DNA from: Klebsormidium nitens
Lineage: Eukaryota; Streptophyta; Klebsormidiophyceae; Klebsormidiales; Klebsormidiaceae
Reading direction: 5' to 3'
Length of the DNA: 64,000 bases
Assembly: GCA_000708835.1 (NCBI GenBank)
Contig: DF236982.1
Span: 248,001-312,000 of the forward strand
Of this stretch, positions 10,617-23,236 are shown in pieces (the first letter of the stretch is position 1; every line of letters begins with the position of its first letter). Under the pieces are notes generated by a model, which was not told the DNA's origin, did no database searches, and was given only the letters and a program-made list of their open reading frames with translations. Position numbers and translations under genes: made by a program.

Positions 10617-13600
10617 ATGTGTGGCCAGGGCGGTATGGAGGAGGGATGCCGCTCTGCATGCATTATGGCTCGAAAATTGCTGCCCTGCACCTTCCTTTTG
10701 CTGGCAATCTGCTCAATTACAGGCAAAGCAGCTGCAACTCCCTCAGAGGCCGCATCGCAGGCTGTTCTGTTGTCTGGGAAGGTTGCTTTGCTGTCCCCAA
10801 GTGACCAGGGTCAGCAGGTCACATTGCCTGGGCGGGGGAGCTCAGCCTCAAGCAGAGTTGACGTGCATTGCATGAAGATCGATTTGCAGCCTCAAAATTG
10901 GAGCTGGAAGGAACTAGTTTGGGGCACAGTGGAGGCCACAGTCTCAATTGCAGGTACACTAGAGCGTGGTAGTCACGAAACATCTTCTGCAGGAACTGAG
11001 CCTGGCCATGCTACCACAGGACAGGCAGTGCAATTGGAGACTTGGCAGCTGCGTAGCAAGTTCTCAAGCACAGAGCACACTGCATTCTTCGTGGCGCTTG
11101 TGGCCCTGTCAGAATGCAATCAGGGTGCAGCTGTCAACTCGACAATCGTCTACAAGGGACACGAAGGCGCCCCTTGCCGGCTCCCCGTCTCATGGTTGCA
11201 ACGCTCCTGCCTCTGCTTAGGACGGCTTCCCTACAGCGCAGAAACCTTAGGAAACCCTCCACATTCTGATCGTGCAACCCCAAGGGAGCAGAGTCTAGGA
11301 GCCTCGCCCTCGACAGTCTTTCCTTCGCAAGGTCCCCAGTCGACAGAACCTCGCTCAGCTTCCGCAGAGCACAGCTCAGACTCCTCTCACCAATCTCATA
11401 GCTCGCATGAGTTAAAAGCCTCGCCTCTCGTTCTCCATGCCAAGGCCTCCATCAGAGTCCCTCAGCTGTCCATGCTCCTCACAGCCAGTGGCCTGCTGGT
11501 CCTCTCCTCGGCAGAGCCGCTGAGCAGGGTTTCTGCAATGCACGTTCTTCTAGGGGGAATGCTCGGAGCGGGCCTGGCGCACGTTGGCGTCATGCTGGCA
11601 ATTGCGGCGGTCCCCGGGGCTGTGGTGGCTTTGCCCTGGGTCGCTGCGCTGTCGGCCTACAGGCTGGGCATCTGCGAAGCTTTGACCATGCTAGTGGCAG
11701 GTGAAAAAATGATACTGACAGCTCACTCTTTCTCCAGAAAAGGGGATGTGCAGTCAACTAAATGTCTTCTCCCCTCAAAGCTGAAGAACAGCTGATGCGC
11801 AGTCAACTAAATGTCTTCCCTCCTCAAAGCTGAAGTGCTTCAGAAGGCTCCTGAGGGACTTGAGAAGCTTCTGAGCATTCTGCTGGCTTGCAAAAGCCTC
11901 AGAATGAGGTCCAACTGGGGTTTTTGAGAAGCTGTTAAGGAAGTTTGTCGCAGAAGTTTGTGGTTGTGGTCTTGGAGTTCACAGTTCCAACCGAAACAAC
12001 TCGCTTTCTCTGCAGTCCGTCTTACTGTTTACCAGAACAGGAAAGCAACTGAGCAAACACTCCACCTCCCCGAAGCATCTTCCCCAAAGTTGTCCCCCAG
12101 GCGCCTCACTCAACATTCTCTCCCCGCAGGTTACGTCTACACGGTTGCGATGGCCCTGGCGCTCCTCTACCTGTACACTCAGCATTTCTCCTACGTCCAA
12201 GCTGTATACTTGTTCGTCATGTTTCATGCCGCCCTAGCAGGGGCCTTGCGTGCGGAACCTTCGCGGAGTATTACCCCAGGAGAAGCCCCCGTTCCCCCTC
12301 CACAAGTGGCGGCTATTCTGGCAGAGGGGTCAGCCGGCCCCCCGGAACAGAGTTGGGTGTCAATGTGGGTGCCGGGAAGAGGGGTCGTGCTGCAGCGGAC
12401 GGTGTATTTTGCCCTCCTTGCCTGTGGAGGGGCAATGTTTGCTGGTGAGTGTCTTTGAGTTTCTCAACTAATTGGAGCAAGTAGTGTCGGGGGCACTAAT
12501 TGAAGGAGTGCTGCTTTGCACCCAAACCTTCAGAAAAGTGCTCTTATCTACCAAAGCCTCGGGGCATGCTATCAGCTCTCTTATAAAGGGACGAAGCATG
12601 TTAGGCTGTCACTGCATCTGCAAAGTGTTCACCATAGTTCTACAAAGAGACGGTTGAGTTAGCTGACTGTATTTTTTCAGCGTACCCCTCTTACAGATAT
12701 CCCAACACTCGAATGTAACTTGGCAATGTTTCTTGGTCAGAAGAAAGGTCTTCTCTCCGCCAGTATATTACTGATCGAGAATAGAAGGAACATCGGCAAC
12801 AGTTGCATAACGGCAAACTTTTGAGGCACCGTCCGACGCACAGCTTGCCGTCATTCGCATCTTATTGGGTGTTGACTAAAAAGTGGGGCTCTGTGGGGAT
12901 CACCTGCGGGCTATCACGAATCATGGCAATGAGGATTCAATACCCTAGTGCTATTGTTGACATTAGTGGACTTCGGTGAAAATCGGACACTAGCCACGGA
13001 TTGTGTTCAATTCCTCAAGCGTCTCGCGCGGTTGTCTACTGCCTGACCCTGAACATGGAAGCTGATGCCCTCGTCAACAACGGAACACCTAACCTGAAGC
13101 GAACCGAGATCCCTTCCTTACCTTTCCTTAGCCTACTTAATCCGTCCCAACCCTGCCTAACCCGCCACTCCAGGCACCACAAACATCTGGCTCCACGCCG
13201 CCATTCTGCGCGCCCACTCGTCGCACGACCTGCCCCTCTGGCTGGCCCTCTTCGTTGCGTCCGCCCCCGTTTTGGTATTGGTGGGGCTCGAGATCCACTG
13301 CAAGCTGCTGTCAGCCATCCTCGGAACCGTGATTTCGCTGCCCCGGGGGGTTTTGGCAGAGGGGGTCGATCTGTTGCGCTTTGTGCGGAGGCGACTGGGG
13401 TACTACGTGCCAGGGGAAGCGAGGGGGGGGGGCAGCAGGTAAGGAAGAAGAAACAATCAACAAGCTGAGACGATCCAAATTGTGAAGTTGATGCGATCAC
13501 AGATGCGTAATGGCGTTTGAAGCAGCGGTCCCTTGAGCAGTGTCCTGAGACGCGTTACGTTTGTCCCGGATTTGCAGTGGCACTCTCGACTCCTCGAAAG

Positions 13601-15655
13601 AAGGTTTACCCCGCTCTTTCTTCCATACACCGGCAATATGTCTCGGATGCTCACGCTAAAACAAGGTGAGCGAGCAATAAAAGTGACGGCTATGCATTCA
13701 TTTTGATTCCTGAAATGAAGCATTCTCCGTTCCCCTGGTCAATATCCTGAACCGTAAACCTACCGTCAAATCTTCCCGTCTTCACTCCCTCACCCTTGAC
13801 CCCATTCACACCTCCCCACAGGTACCACCTTCGCCCAGTCCGCCGGGTCTTCTACTCCCATGTCCTCCGAGACCAAGAACCTGGTGCAAAGTGGGGCCCC
13901 GAAAGAGACCTTTGGTTGTTGAGAAACGCTTTGCGGCGCATCGGATATTGGCTGGCCGGGGTGAAGCCCCCGGTCACCGGACGAAGCCTGAGTCACCGGA
14001 GAAAGTGGGCCGGGCGGGGTCTACCGAGCAGTTCAGAATGTAGCGAGAACGAAGTGTCGGGTGAGTGAGCATGATTCACGGCACTGGGCATTTGTTTGAG
14101 TCCTGTGGGGGTTGCATCGTAGGAACTTGTGGGCGCTGCCGAGCAACATGTGTTTCAGGAATATTCAAAGGCCGAGCACAGTGCTTCGTTGAAGAAGTGG
14201 AAACGATCCTTTTCTCTTGGTTGGGGGGCTTAGTACGGATAGCCAGTCAATCAGTACCAGTCTGTTAGGCTGACTCTGGGCCACCATTGCTCCTACTTTG
14301 CCTCCCTCACCGTGACCTCCTTCACGGTAAGTTCTTTTGTTGAGTGCTTCGCTGAGCTGTCATTTCCAAGTCTACAACGTTTGCCATTGGACGTTGCGGA
14401 AATGTCCACTTTGGACTTCAATGTTGAGCAGCTTTCTACGTCTGCTGACACCGAAACCCGTTGTCTCTTAAGAGAGGGGGACAGGCAAATCTGCGTTTAG
14501 GCCCCTTGACTGTCAATTACAAGCACAGGTCGCGATTGAACAGCGAGTCTGCCACGTGTCTGCAGGCGACGCGTCGAGCGACCCCACGTGGTCTCCATCC
14601 TTCGAAGGCTCCGCCGTCGGCTATAGCGCCGCTGTGGCCGCGGCAGCCGACGACGACGACGGGCAAGAAGCCAGCAGCGCTTTCCGAGAGCTGCCACGTG
14701 GCAGCGAACGGGCAGGCGAGACTGCGGGCAAAACGAACGCGCTCCGAGAAAGCGGCTCGGAGGGGCATTCCGGGCGCAGGACTGAGAGCGAGGCGGCGAA
14801 CGGCGGGCTTCTAGGGTTTCTTCGTGCGGGAAGCGAGCCGCGAAGCCCTTCCGAACGGGGGGACCATCCAAGATTCGCCCTCTTGGCACGCCGTTTGGAA
14901 GGAGGGGCGGATGCCGGTACGGAAGAGGGAGCGGAACGATACGAGGCTAGCCGCTCGGAGAGTGACGCCCCGGGCTGGGGCGCCCGATTCTGGGGCGGGG
15001 TCACGTGCCGAGACGATCGAGAGTTTGACCAGAACGTGAACGAGGAGCGGGGGGAAACCGGCGCGTTGTCAGGTAAGAGCCGCCCGTTGGACTTCCTGTT
15101 CTAATGAGTCTGACATCCTTTTTTGGGCCATCATCTATGCCCAGAAAAGTCGTTTGTTTTGACTGACTGGAACCGCCTCACATAGACGAGCTCGAATCAA
15201 GAGCGTCAGCCAAGCAGCAGCTCTGGTTTTGCGCTCTTTCTTAAGGTAGATGTTAAAGTAGAGTGTGCTCGATGTTACTTCCGATGTCCTAGATGTCATT
15301 CCGCTTGCGGGGCACGCCTACGCCTCGCCAGAACCCCATTTAACGGCTTCCTTTGCGTGTCATAGTTTAAGCGGGAGTGCTCTAACCCCATCCTTATACC
15401 CCAGTCCTACACGTGCCTTCGATACCACGATTCTGCGGGTTTGCAGGGGCAGGCGAAGAGTGGGACTGGCTCGCGGCCGAGGGTCTTACTCCTGGGGAGG
15501 CCTTGGCCGGGCAAAGCTGCCCAGTGTGCCTGTCACTGAGGAAGAACCTCGCCTTCGGTTGCGGCCACCAGACCTGCCAAAGCTGCGGGGCGGGGCTGGC
15601 CAAGTGTCCCATATGCAGGAAGAGGATCTCCGTCCGGGTGCATTTGTTCCACTGA
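10617..15655 (+). CDS. Multi-pass membrane protein with C-terminal C3HC4 RING finger (putative E3 ubiquitin ligase)
   Basis: Six exons join in phase: 10617-11700, 12130-12444, 13174-13438, 13822-14060, 14566-15072 and 15447-15655, giving about 872 residues. An in-frame ATG at 10665 gives a better start, since it opens directly into a signal peptide (MARKLLPCTFLLLAIC). A lumenal or extracellular region of about 270 residues follows. Then come five or six hydrophobic segments across exons 1-3, for example MALALLYLYTQHF and LWLALFVASAPVLVLVGLEI. A basic, then acidic and low-complexity linker leads to a RING finger with spacing C-x2-C-x10-C-x-H-x2-C-x2-C-x6-C-x2-C, starting CPVCLSLRKNLAFGCGH. That RING resembles the plant RGLG type, but the rest does not. 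It is probably a membrane-anchored ubiquitin ligase of the secretory or nuclear membrane system; the N-terminal family is unrecognised. Confidence 0.85.
11744..11842 (+). repeat. 50-base direct repeat, two copies
   Basis: Two copies starting near 11744 and 11794 share CAGTCAACTAAATGTCTTC and CCTCAAAGCTGAAG. They lie just inside intron 1 of the RING-finger gene. This is a simple tandem duplication with no clear function. Confidence 0.85.
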
Positions 15656-18488
15656 TGTAAGCATCTGTATTCTATGTATAGCCGATTTGTCGATCGAGGC
15701 AGCAAGCAACTCGAGTTCTCGAGGGTCTCAGATACAAACAAAGAGGGGAGGTTTGTTCCAGAAAGCAAGCGTAGCTCCAGTCGCAGTTGACGGAAAACAT
15801 AAATGCAGACTTGTATAGAAACCAGCTCGCCGAATGTACAGGAGCACTTTTGCTATGGTTCGCACAGAAGAGACCTTGCGCCATGATTTAGGAGTCAAAG
15901 GAGGACGCAACTCGCTTCCTTAGAAAGCGGTTGTCATTGACATATACAGCCCCAGGTGTATTCAATCGTACATACTTGCTACTTGCTGACCTGACATAGT
16001 TTTTGCTCAAATGTCTCGGGTTTAGGCTCGATAATCCCGTACGTTAACGAAGAACCAAGACCTCAGGAAACAATCAAAGTATAGGCCGCGAGACATGCAG
16101 CATTACACGATGCCTGGTATAGGCACCCACGCTTGATTTGCCCTGCACGTTGTGGTTCCAACCTAGATGAATCATGCGTCCGGCTTGCATGAGCACTAAG
16201 GATATGAATCTATTTGTTGAGACGCCCTTAGCGGCCGCCACGTTGCGCCGGCGGTTCACTTGATAGGCGCCAGGCACGCAAGCTTGGATCGTATGAGCAC
16301 CCTTTTACCTTCATCGAAGGGAGTCTCTTAACACAACCGCCGAGCCAGAACGCCTTAATTGTGCTGTAAGGTCGACTACTCAAAGACGTCCGCCACCGGC
16401 ACTCTTCTATCACAATATGAGCTACTTCGCTCAACCAGACGTCTGATGTCTAGGTGTACGTAGCTTTCGCATGCAATGTGGAGACATGCCAAAGCAATGC
16501 ATCTGAAGCATTAAGCATAGTGGTCCGACGGCACAAAACCACCATCTGAGTCTGGCTCCCACGAAAGTGGACCTCTTCGTACGTGCCTCTAGTGGCAGCC
16601 TAATATATAGCCTTATAGCCTTGATATAAGTATGTACGTTGCGCTCCGCTTTTCAATTCTGAACTTGCAGGACGCAGGATCGAGTAAATGGTAAGTTCGA
16701 CACAGACCTAAGTAGTTTTGTAGTATTTGCTAACTATGAACGCGGCTAGATGGGGACGCGGTGAGGAAAGGCCCTTTTGTAGAGCTCCGAAGCAGCCTGA
16801 CGTAGACAGAAGCGTTGCCGAGGAATGTACGTGCTCCATGCAACCGTATGCATGATAATAGTTCTTGCATCTGTACTACGGTAAATATGAAGTGAAACTC
16901 TCGGATTATGTCTGCAGGTAGATTTAATCTGGGTCCTGGCGTTGTCACACCAGGCCGACAATGGTATCCGACGGGCCGTTCATGGATGGATGGTTGTAAG
17001 TAGCTGTCCAATCAGTGGCAGCAGCGCTATGTCGAGGTATCTCGCATGAAGTTGCTACTGTTGTACAGATCCAAGTATAATGGCCAAGTACAATGGCCCC
17101 TGTCCCATGAGACCGTCTCGGACTAGTGCATCATTTGTTGGACGTGCACGATATTCACATTCTTGCAAAGGGTGCCCGCCGCCACGGATGTCCTTCCTGT
17201 TGATCGTGACGGTGTGGATATTCAGAGATATTCATCATGTAACTCACTTGATTTGGCAAAGCTGACTTCAAGACTTCGAGTCCTTGTTCTTTAACTCTCT
17301 TTCGACTGCTGTGCTCACCGTGGCAAGGATAGCGGTCATACTGAGTTGCTAAGCAATGGGGTAGCAATGCTGCGGCACATGCATGAAATGGTTCTCGGAG
17401 ATGTGAAAGCCCTGAAGGCAACCCAGTGCCCACCGTTCGAAACCGGGTGGCGGGATCTTTCGAATTTACGACAAGTTCTGATCTTGACAAGCCTGATGTA
17501 CGGTACTCCAAGGCTCAGCCAATCACAGTGTATTATACACTTCGGTTTTCACGGCCTGTTCGCCACGTGGGGTCGCCAGAAACATCGAAGCATACTTATA
17601 GGCTGTAGCCGTCCGAGGGACGCGGCGAATCATGTTTCCTGCGGCTCCACGTGCTAGCGTTCATGCAAAAGCCGGAGAATCTGGTTTCGGCGGCAATTGG
17701 TTGGAGCTTGAAAGGGTCGACTCGATTCTCGAGGCGAGACGCACTCGGAGGCGACAGAGAGCCGGCATGCAACGACCGTGCGACGTTGGTAGTACAGTGT
17801 TCGACACGAGCCGTCACATTGGGCAAACTTGAACGTCAGCCGAAGCATTGCTACCCGGCCGATTCAACCGACGGGAGTCGGCCGCAAAACCGACAGCTGG
17901 AATTAGGGCTGATTCTGAGGCGTTTGGCTGACACAAGTCGACCGGTTCAATTGGGTCCAGACAGCGGCCAGACAGCGAAGGACAAATCGGCCTGGCGGCC
18001 GACGAAACGAAACTCCGTATCGAATCCCGCTAACTTCACGGCCGTATCCCAGTCAGCGTGGGAGGCCCTACCATGACTAGACTTAAACTAGGTACCGTAC
18101 TACCGGTACTTAAGTGGTACTGCGTCGGTGTGCCTACCTAGCTCTAGTAAGCCAGTACCTACAGTAGTAGCCTATGGTAGGCAATCCAGAGCGGTACCGC
18201 TACACTGAAAACACGGTACACGGTACACCTCCTTACCAAGAACCGTAGCCAGCTGTAGGTTACAGTGACGAAGGGAATGCCTAGACTCTAGAGCCTCAGC
18301 TAAGGCTATGGCTTCAGGCTACAAACACACACTGTTGTCAACAGGCCAGGGATCCAGCCCATCCAGACGCGCGAACGTTGTTAAAGCGGCAAGAATCTCG
18401 CCCAGCTGAGGCGCTTGTTATAAGTTGCAAGGTTTAGCTCTCGGCACGGTGCATTGCAAGCAACCAGAGGGCGCGGCATTCGACGAAT
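15656..18488. other. Gene-poor intergenic region
   Basis: It follows the RING-finger gene and precedes the small cysteine-rich gene. A 141-codon open frame at 17651-18076 lacks any recognisable motif or splice context, so I do not call it. I found no tRNA and no transposon ends. A GTAC-rich patch is listed separately. Confidence 0.5.
18090..18225. repeat. GTAC-rich palindromic patch
   Basis: About eight GTAC tetramers, many within GGTACC or CGGTAC, fall within 140 bases. About one is expected by chance in 256 bases. A similar smaller patch (GGTACGGTACGGTAC) lies near 59965-60000. Function is unknown: it may be a local expansion or a cluster of GTAC sites, the core bound by plant SPL factors. 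Confidence 0.6.
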
Positions 18489-21400
18489 ATGGCGCCCCGC
18501 TCCGTTTTACGCAGCTCCCGAGCTGCACGCTATGTGATGCTGCTCCTGGCCAACTTGGCCGTCTCCGCTCTTATCATCAGTAAGTTGTCCGCCGCGATTT
18601 TAATTCATTGTCTTTCCCTCAGCAGCTATCCTGTCTTTTGTGCAATGGCGCGGTGTTACCTGGCCCGGTATTGCCGTGTCATTAAGAAACTGTGTGCCAG
18701 AATCCCTTGGGCTTGAAACGGATTGAGAACCGCCCATGTGATTCCAAAACAAGCAAAGATGGATCTGGGGATTGCGGGCAAACGCGGCATTGCCCGTCCG
18801 GAAGTTCTTTGTTCTACAATGACGCACTGATTATGCACTGTGGATTGCACATTGTCCCCTTGGGAGGCTGCCTTGTAGAGGCTTTGATTGTGGCTGGGAG
18901 GCCTTTCTTTGTCTGAAATTTCAAGATAGTGTGACCACAAAGCTGGGCTGGGCTTCTCATGTAGGCAACACGCCCAAGCAGATGGCTTTCTCTTGAGACA
19001 GAGATGTAGAAACATGGGCGGCTAAACTCGCCGATGGACTATATTTGTTGGTCTTTGCGGGATGCATGCTGGCAGTATGGATGCTGGTCCTAAGATATTT
19101 GCGGACTTGCATTATGAGTCCAAGGTCTCACCTTTTTGTTCTGATGAGCTTGTTGAACTAATTTTTCCCAATGAAATGCCACCTGATGCGCGCCAATGGT
19201 TCAGATGAGCGCTAATTCTCCAATGAATCTTGGAAGCTTCCAAGAACCATCCGACAGGCCTGGAACCAATTTTCATGGCTTGCTTGAGGGCTGTGTGCTT
19301 TGCAGATCTCACCAAGGTTACAATTGACTTCAAAAAGAGACAGATTAAAATCTTCAAAGAAGAAAATTGATACAAGAAACAGATTGAACCAGACCTCGTC
19401 CCAATAAGGGGATTCAAAGGACCAGCTTTCAGCAGAAACGAACCAAGATTGGATGTCTCCCCTTGTAGGTGCGATGCTCTCGGCCAGGGAGCCGTCTCAC
19501 GTGGACGCTGTGTCGACGAGTGGAGGCCCCACAATAGCTTCACACACGAGCCGCAAGCTGCAGCAAGGTCAGTCTTTCAGCAGACTTTGCCCTTAACCAT
19601 CTTTGGTTAAGAGCATTGGACCAATTTTGAACCCTTCTCTCTTGGTGGAAGGGCACTTAACCTGCTTCATCAACCACAAACCTAAGTTGGATAATACTGG
19701 TTTTCCCCTCTGTCCCACAGCAGACTTTGCCCTTAACCATCTTTGCTTTGACCAGCTCTTATATGGTAAACGACAAAATTTTGGTTGGGGGGCAATCTCC
19801 CAGTGTGTCAGGGGTTAGCAGTGACAATTCCTCCCTGCTTTCATTTCAATCTCTCTTTCTTGCTTCCATTTCTTTTGCTCTTGTTATTTATGGTTCCAAT
19901 GCCTCGAGGCCTCAGTTAGGGGCTGCCAGAAGCCTGATTGGGTGGGACACTGACTCTAGTTTCCGGCATTGTTTCTCAAAGTTGTTGGATTGTCTATGTG
20001 GGCATAAGCGGTGGGGTCTCCCTGCATGTACACAATTGGAATAAAATGGCAGAGATGGGTAGATCTTTAAACACTTAACAGATATTGACGAGGCACATCA
20101 AGATCAGTCAAATGGATCCAGCTCTAAACTGCGTCTATTTGTCTGGTGGCTATGATAAAATTTTCGCGCAAGAAGAAGGAAGTCTGGCGCAGTATTTGCT
20201 TCTGGCTTGAAAAGGCAGCTTGTGCTGCATGCATAAGGAAGCTTGCCTAACCACAATTGAACCTCAGGATGTCGGGCAAGTGATCTTTGACTGGGGGATT
20301 AGCTGAATTGACGAATGGCAGCTTCAGCAGAAATCCTGAAAGAGGGCTGATTCCTTGAAAGCGGTTCCTCTGTGGTCTAAGAGACATAACTATTCTGTAC
20401 AGCCCCCTTGAATCAAAGCAATGCAGAGCAGTGTCTGCAAATCAAGTGCATAAGAGCGGCTTTAAGACCCTCTCACCTGCTTGGTCTAACTTTCGCTGGG
20501 AGTCTATGTGCATGGTTCACGGTTTGGCAAATCTCATCTCTAACCCAATTTGTCGAGACAGATCTCACACTTCTTCCCATTCTCTCTGTTACTGCGCACA
20601 AATGGGCTAGCTTTGTAAGTAAGAATGTCAAGGCGACAGCAGTTCTAACACAATCTTTTCAATTGCTTTTGCAGTGGTCGACCCTGCACCGGGTGAGTCG
20701 GGAGAAGGCGTCTTCAATCCACCCAATCTTCTTTTCTTTTGAGTTGACTGCTGTAACATTGCCTCTTTCTTTGTTATGATTATCCGTAAGCTATGCTTGC
20801 TCCACCCGCCCTGTCCTGTACAACTTAAGACGAAGCTTGGATTGGCACTTTCGTGGAAGATCACTTGGCTCCTTCTTTCACTCGGCCTTCTGTTTATTGG
20901 TCAAACATTAGATCAGATGGTTCATTGCGTCAGCTATCTGCGCAGCAATCCTAATGCATGCATGTCAAGTACAGAAGAGAGGCTTTGACAATGCTACTTT
21001 TCAAAAAGGTTTTCGTCTCCTGGAGACAACTCTTGCGTATCTAGGCTTGACTGGTTGTCTATCTAGGTGGGACTGATAGTGTCGAAGCCCACGACGAAAT
21101 GCGGTTAACCAACACCAGTAGATTGTGGGTTGACTAACCTATTTAACAGCCGGGTAAGATGGCACCGCGGTTATTGAGCCAGTAAGTAAACGTGCGTCAA
21201 ATCGATACCTCCTGTTGACTGTTTGAAACATCAGCAGAGCAGTGCACGCGATCAAAAGGATTCATTTAGCAGGGTCAATTCGATGCATCCTACTTAGGGT
21301 TCTTCTCAGGAAGCAGGTTCGCAACTTTGACGACCTTGCATTCTTCAACGGTTTCAGTCAATATCTTTGGACGTCACTTCAGGCCTTCGCAAAGATCCTC

Positions 21401-23236
21401 TCCGTCTAGACATTGAGCTTGGCGCTCAGTCGCCAACTTTCTAGATCGTCCAGAGAAGCCAGGCGATCTCGTTAAGCCATCAAACCTACGTTTTACGATC
21501 TAGGAGTCCCACAACCCAAAAACCCTCAGAACCTCAGACCTACAGCCTGCAATCCCTTGATTCCCGAATCCCAGATCTTGAAGGGCAAAAACGAAACCGT
21601 AACCCCGCGAAGTCAAATCCCCCCATTTTCAAAGAGGAGAATCTCGTGCCCCAGAAGCAGAAAACCTAAACCCCTCCAAACCCGAAACCGCAAACCCCTA
21701 AACCCCAAAACCCCCGCCCGGCAGGCGCGGCGGTCCTCCCCGTCGACACAAAGTGCCCCGCCGACCAGAACGGCATCCCGTCCAACGCGTGCTTCAGCGC
21801 CAACGGCCTAACCCACGTTTGCTGCATTGACCCGGACTCGTGCGGGCCGAACGACGCCTCTGGTGGCGCCACGTGTGCGCACCAGCAGTACCTCACGTTC
21901 AGCAAGGAGACGTTCCAACTCGTCGGCCCCATGGTGGTCTGCCCCGTCTGCCAGGGCGCCCCGTCGAACCCGTGCTACAGGCGAGCCCCCTCAACTCCTT
22001 TCGACGCGTCTCTTTAGGGGGGCGCTCCCGACGTCAGCGGACTTTTCATTGACGTCATGTGACGGCCATTGTAGGTGCATGAACACCATTGCTGCGCAAT
22101 CCGCCGGCTCGAAACCGGCGCTTTGACGTGTGCGATCGACACCCGACTCTGGCTGGAATACTTTGCCGTTAATCAAAGTGGACTGTCCGATGTTAACGGT
22201 TACAGAAGGCCCACTTGCACTAAGGTCCTTCCGGAACTGCTCCATTCTCGTTTTCCAAGGACGTCATGAGCTTCCGATTGTGACGTCTCGCTAGCCAAGA
22301 ATGCGTCTTCTGACTCACCCACCTTGCAAGCGAGCGTGGAGTGCTTTATAAAATAGACAAATCTCGAAGGTTGGGGCAACTCCGCTAAACTTCGTTAAGT
22401 GACTCTTCATACTTCGAAGTTCTCGAGGGTCGTGGGCTTCGCCCGTAAGCACAGGAACCTTTCGCCCTTAACCAGAATCGGTTAGGGCATCAATCCAGAC
22501 CTTCACCACACAGGAACCTTTCGCCCTTAACCAGAATCGGTTAGGGCATCAAACCAGACCTTCACCACATTTTCTTGGTGGAACTAAGGCAACTTATCAT
22601 CCCAAAACCAAGCGTGGTTAACGGTGCTTTCTTTCTATCAAGGCTAACTCCGAGGGATGTAACAGATATTCCGGCACGCCCTTTGCAAGGGCACATCAAA
22701 GCAGGGGGCTTTGCAGGTCAAAGTTCGAACCATTTCACGCTTCCCCCACTCTCGAGGGACTCGGAAAGCGAATGCAGAGTTTCGGCCGTCCTTTTGCTTT
22801 GAACTCGGTATATTGGACCGCTGAACTTCTGCGATCGGCTCACAGTCCTGGGACTAAGACGCGTTAACCTTTGCAGTCGCCCAGACGCGTTGACTCAACC
22901 CGAGTCCTGGTCTACGCGTTTGGTCTCCGTTCTGAATCCTGAAGCGGGCGTCGTAAGCCAGATCAGCTCGACAAACGCCCGCTTAGTGAGTTGGGGTCTT
23001 TCTTTGACGGACCAGACTCCAAGTTCGACCACCAAGTAGACACGCGTCACCAATTTGTTGGTAGAAACCCGGCTGACGTCATTCATAAACTCGGCTGCAG
23101 CTCATACGGCGACACCAAGGTCTGCTGCCAGAACCCGAGCAGCTGTGACCCCGCGACCGGCCCAGCCATGTGCACTGGCGGCGAGTACGTCACCTTCACG
23201 GGGACCTTCGAGAGCCCGGTCCCCATCGGCTGCTAA
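18489..23236 (+). CDS. Small secreted cysteine-rich protein with two C-C-CC-C-C units
   Basis: Four exons join in phase: 18489-18579, 19469-19567, 21725-21980 and 23101-23236, giving about 193 residues. Exon 1 encodes a basic start and hydrophobic stretch (MLLLANLAVSALIIS) typical of a signal peptide. The mature part has two units with the same cysteine order. Unit 1, from CPADQNG, has spacing C-x11-C-x9-CC-x5-C-x10-C. Unit 2, from VCQGAPSNPC, has C-x7-C-x9-CC-x5-C-x9-C. Both contain a CC-x4-SC core (CCIDPDSC, CCQNPSSC). This order is typical of disulfide-knotted secreted proteins, but I assign no activity. Intron 3 must use a GC donor (TACAG|GCGAGC) to keep the phase and the second cysteine unit. 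Introns are long (889, 2157 and 1120 bases) and two contain direct repeats. The exon 2 link is the weakest part. Confidence 0.62.
19579..19747 (+). repeat. Repeated 28-base segment with acceptor-like context
   Basis: The segment CAGCAGACTTTGCCCTTAAC and the following CATCTTTG occur at about 19579 and again at about 19719, 140 bases apart. Each is preceded by a pyrimidine-rich run. It lies in intron 2 of the cysteine-rich gene and resembles a duplicated 3' splice site, though the bases after it are not recognisably coding. Confidence 0.75.
21660..21720. repeat. Degenerate CCCTAAA-like tract
   Basis: A run of AAACCCCTAAACCCC-type words sits directly before exon 3 of the cysteine-rich gene. It resembles plant telomere repeat in composition but the units are irregular. 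I read it as a C-rich polypyrimidine tract for the acceptor, not a telomeric relic. Confidence 0.4.
22450..22567 (+). repeat. 59-base tandem duplication
   Basis: Two nearly identical units begin at 22450 and 22509. Each contains CCCTTAACC and GGTTAGGG, which are nearly complementary and could pair into a short hairpin. The repeat lies in intron 3 of the cysteine-rich gene. Confidence 0.9.

Noticed and set aside
14497-15004. Minus-strand open frames of 127-130 codons
   Set aside because: They are antisense to RING-finger gene exon 5, whose GC-rich low-complexity sequence keeps several frames open.
17651-18076. 141-codon plus-strand open frame
   Set aside because: No domain, no splice context, and composition like its intergenic surroundings.
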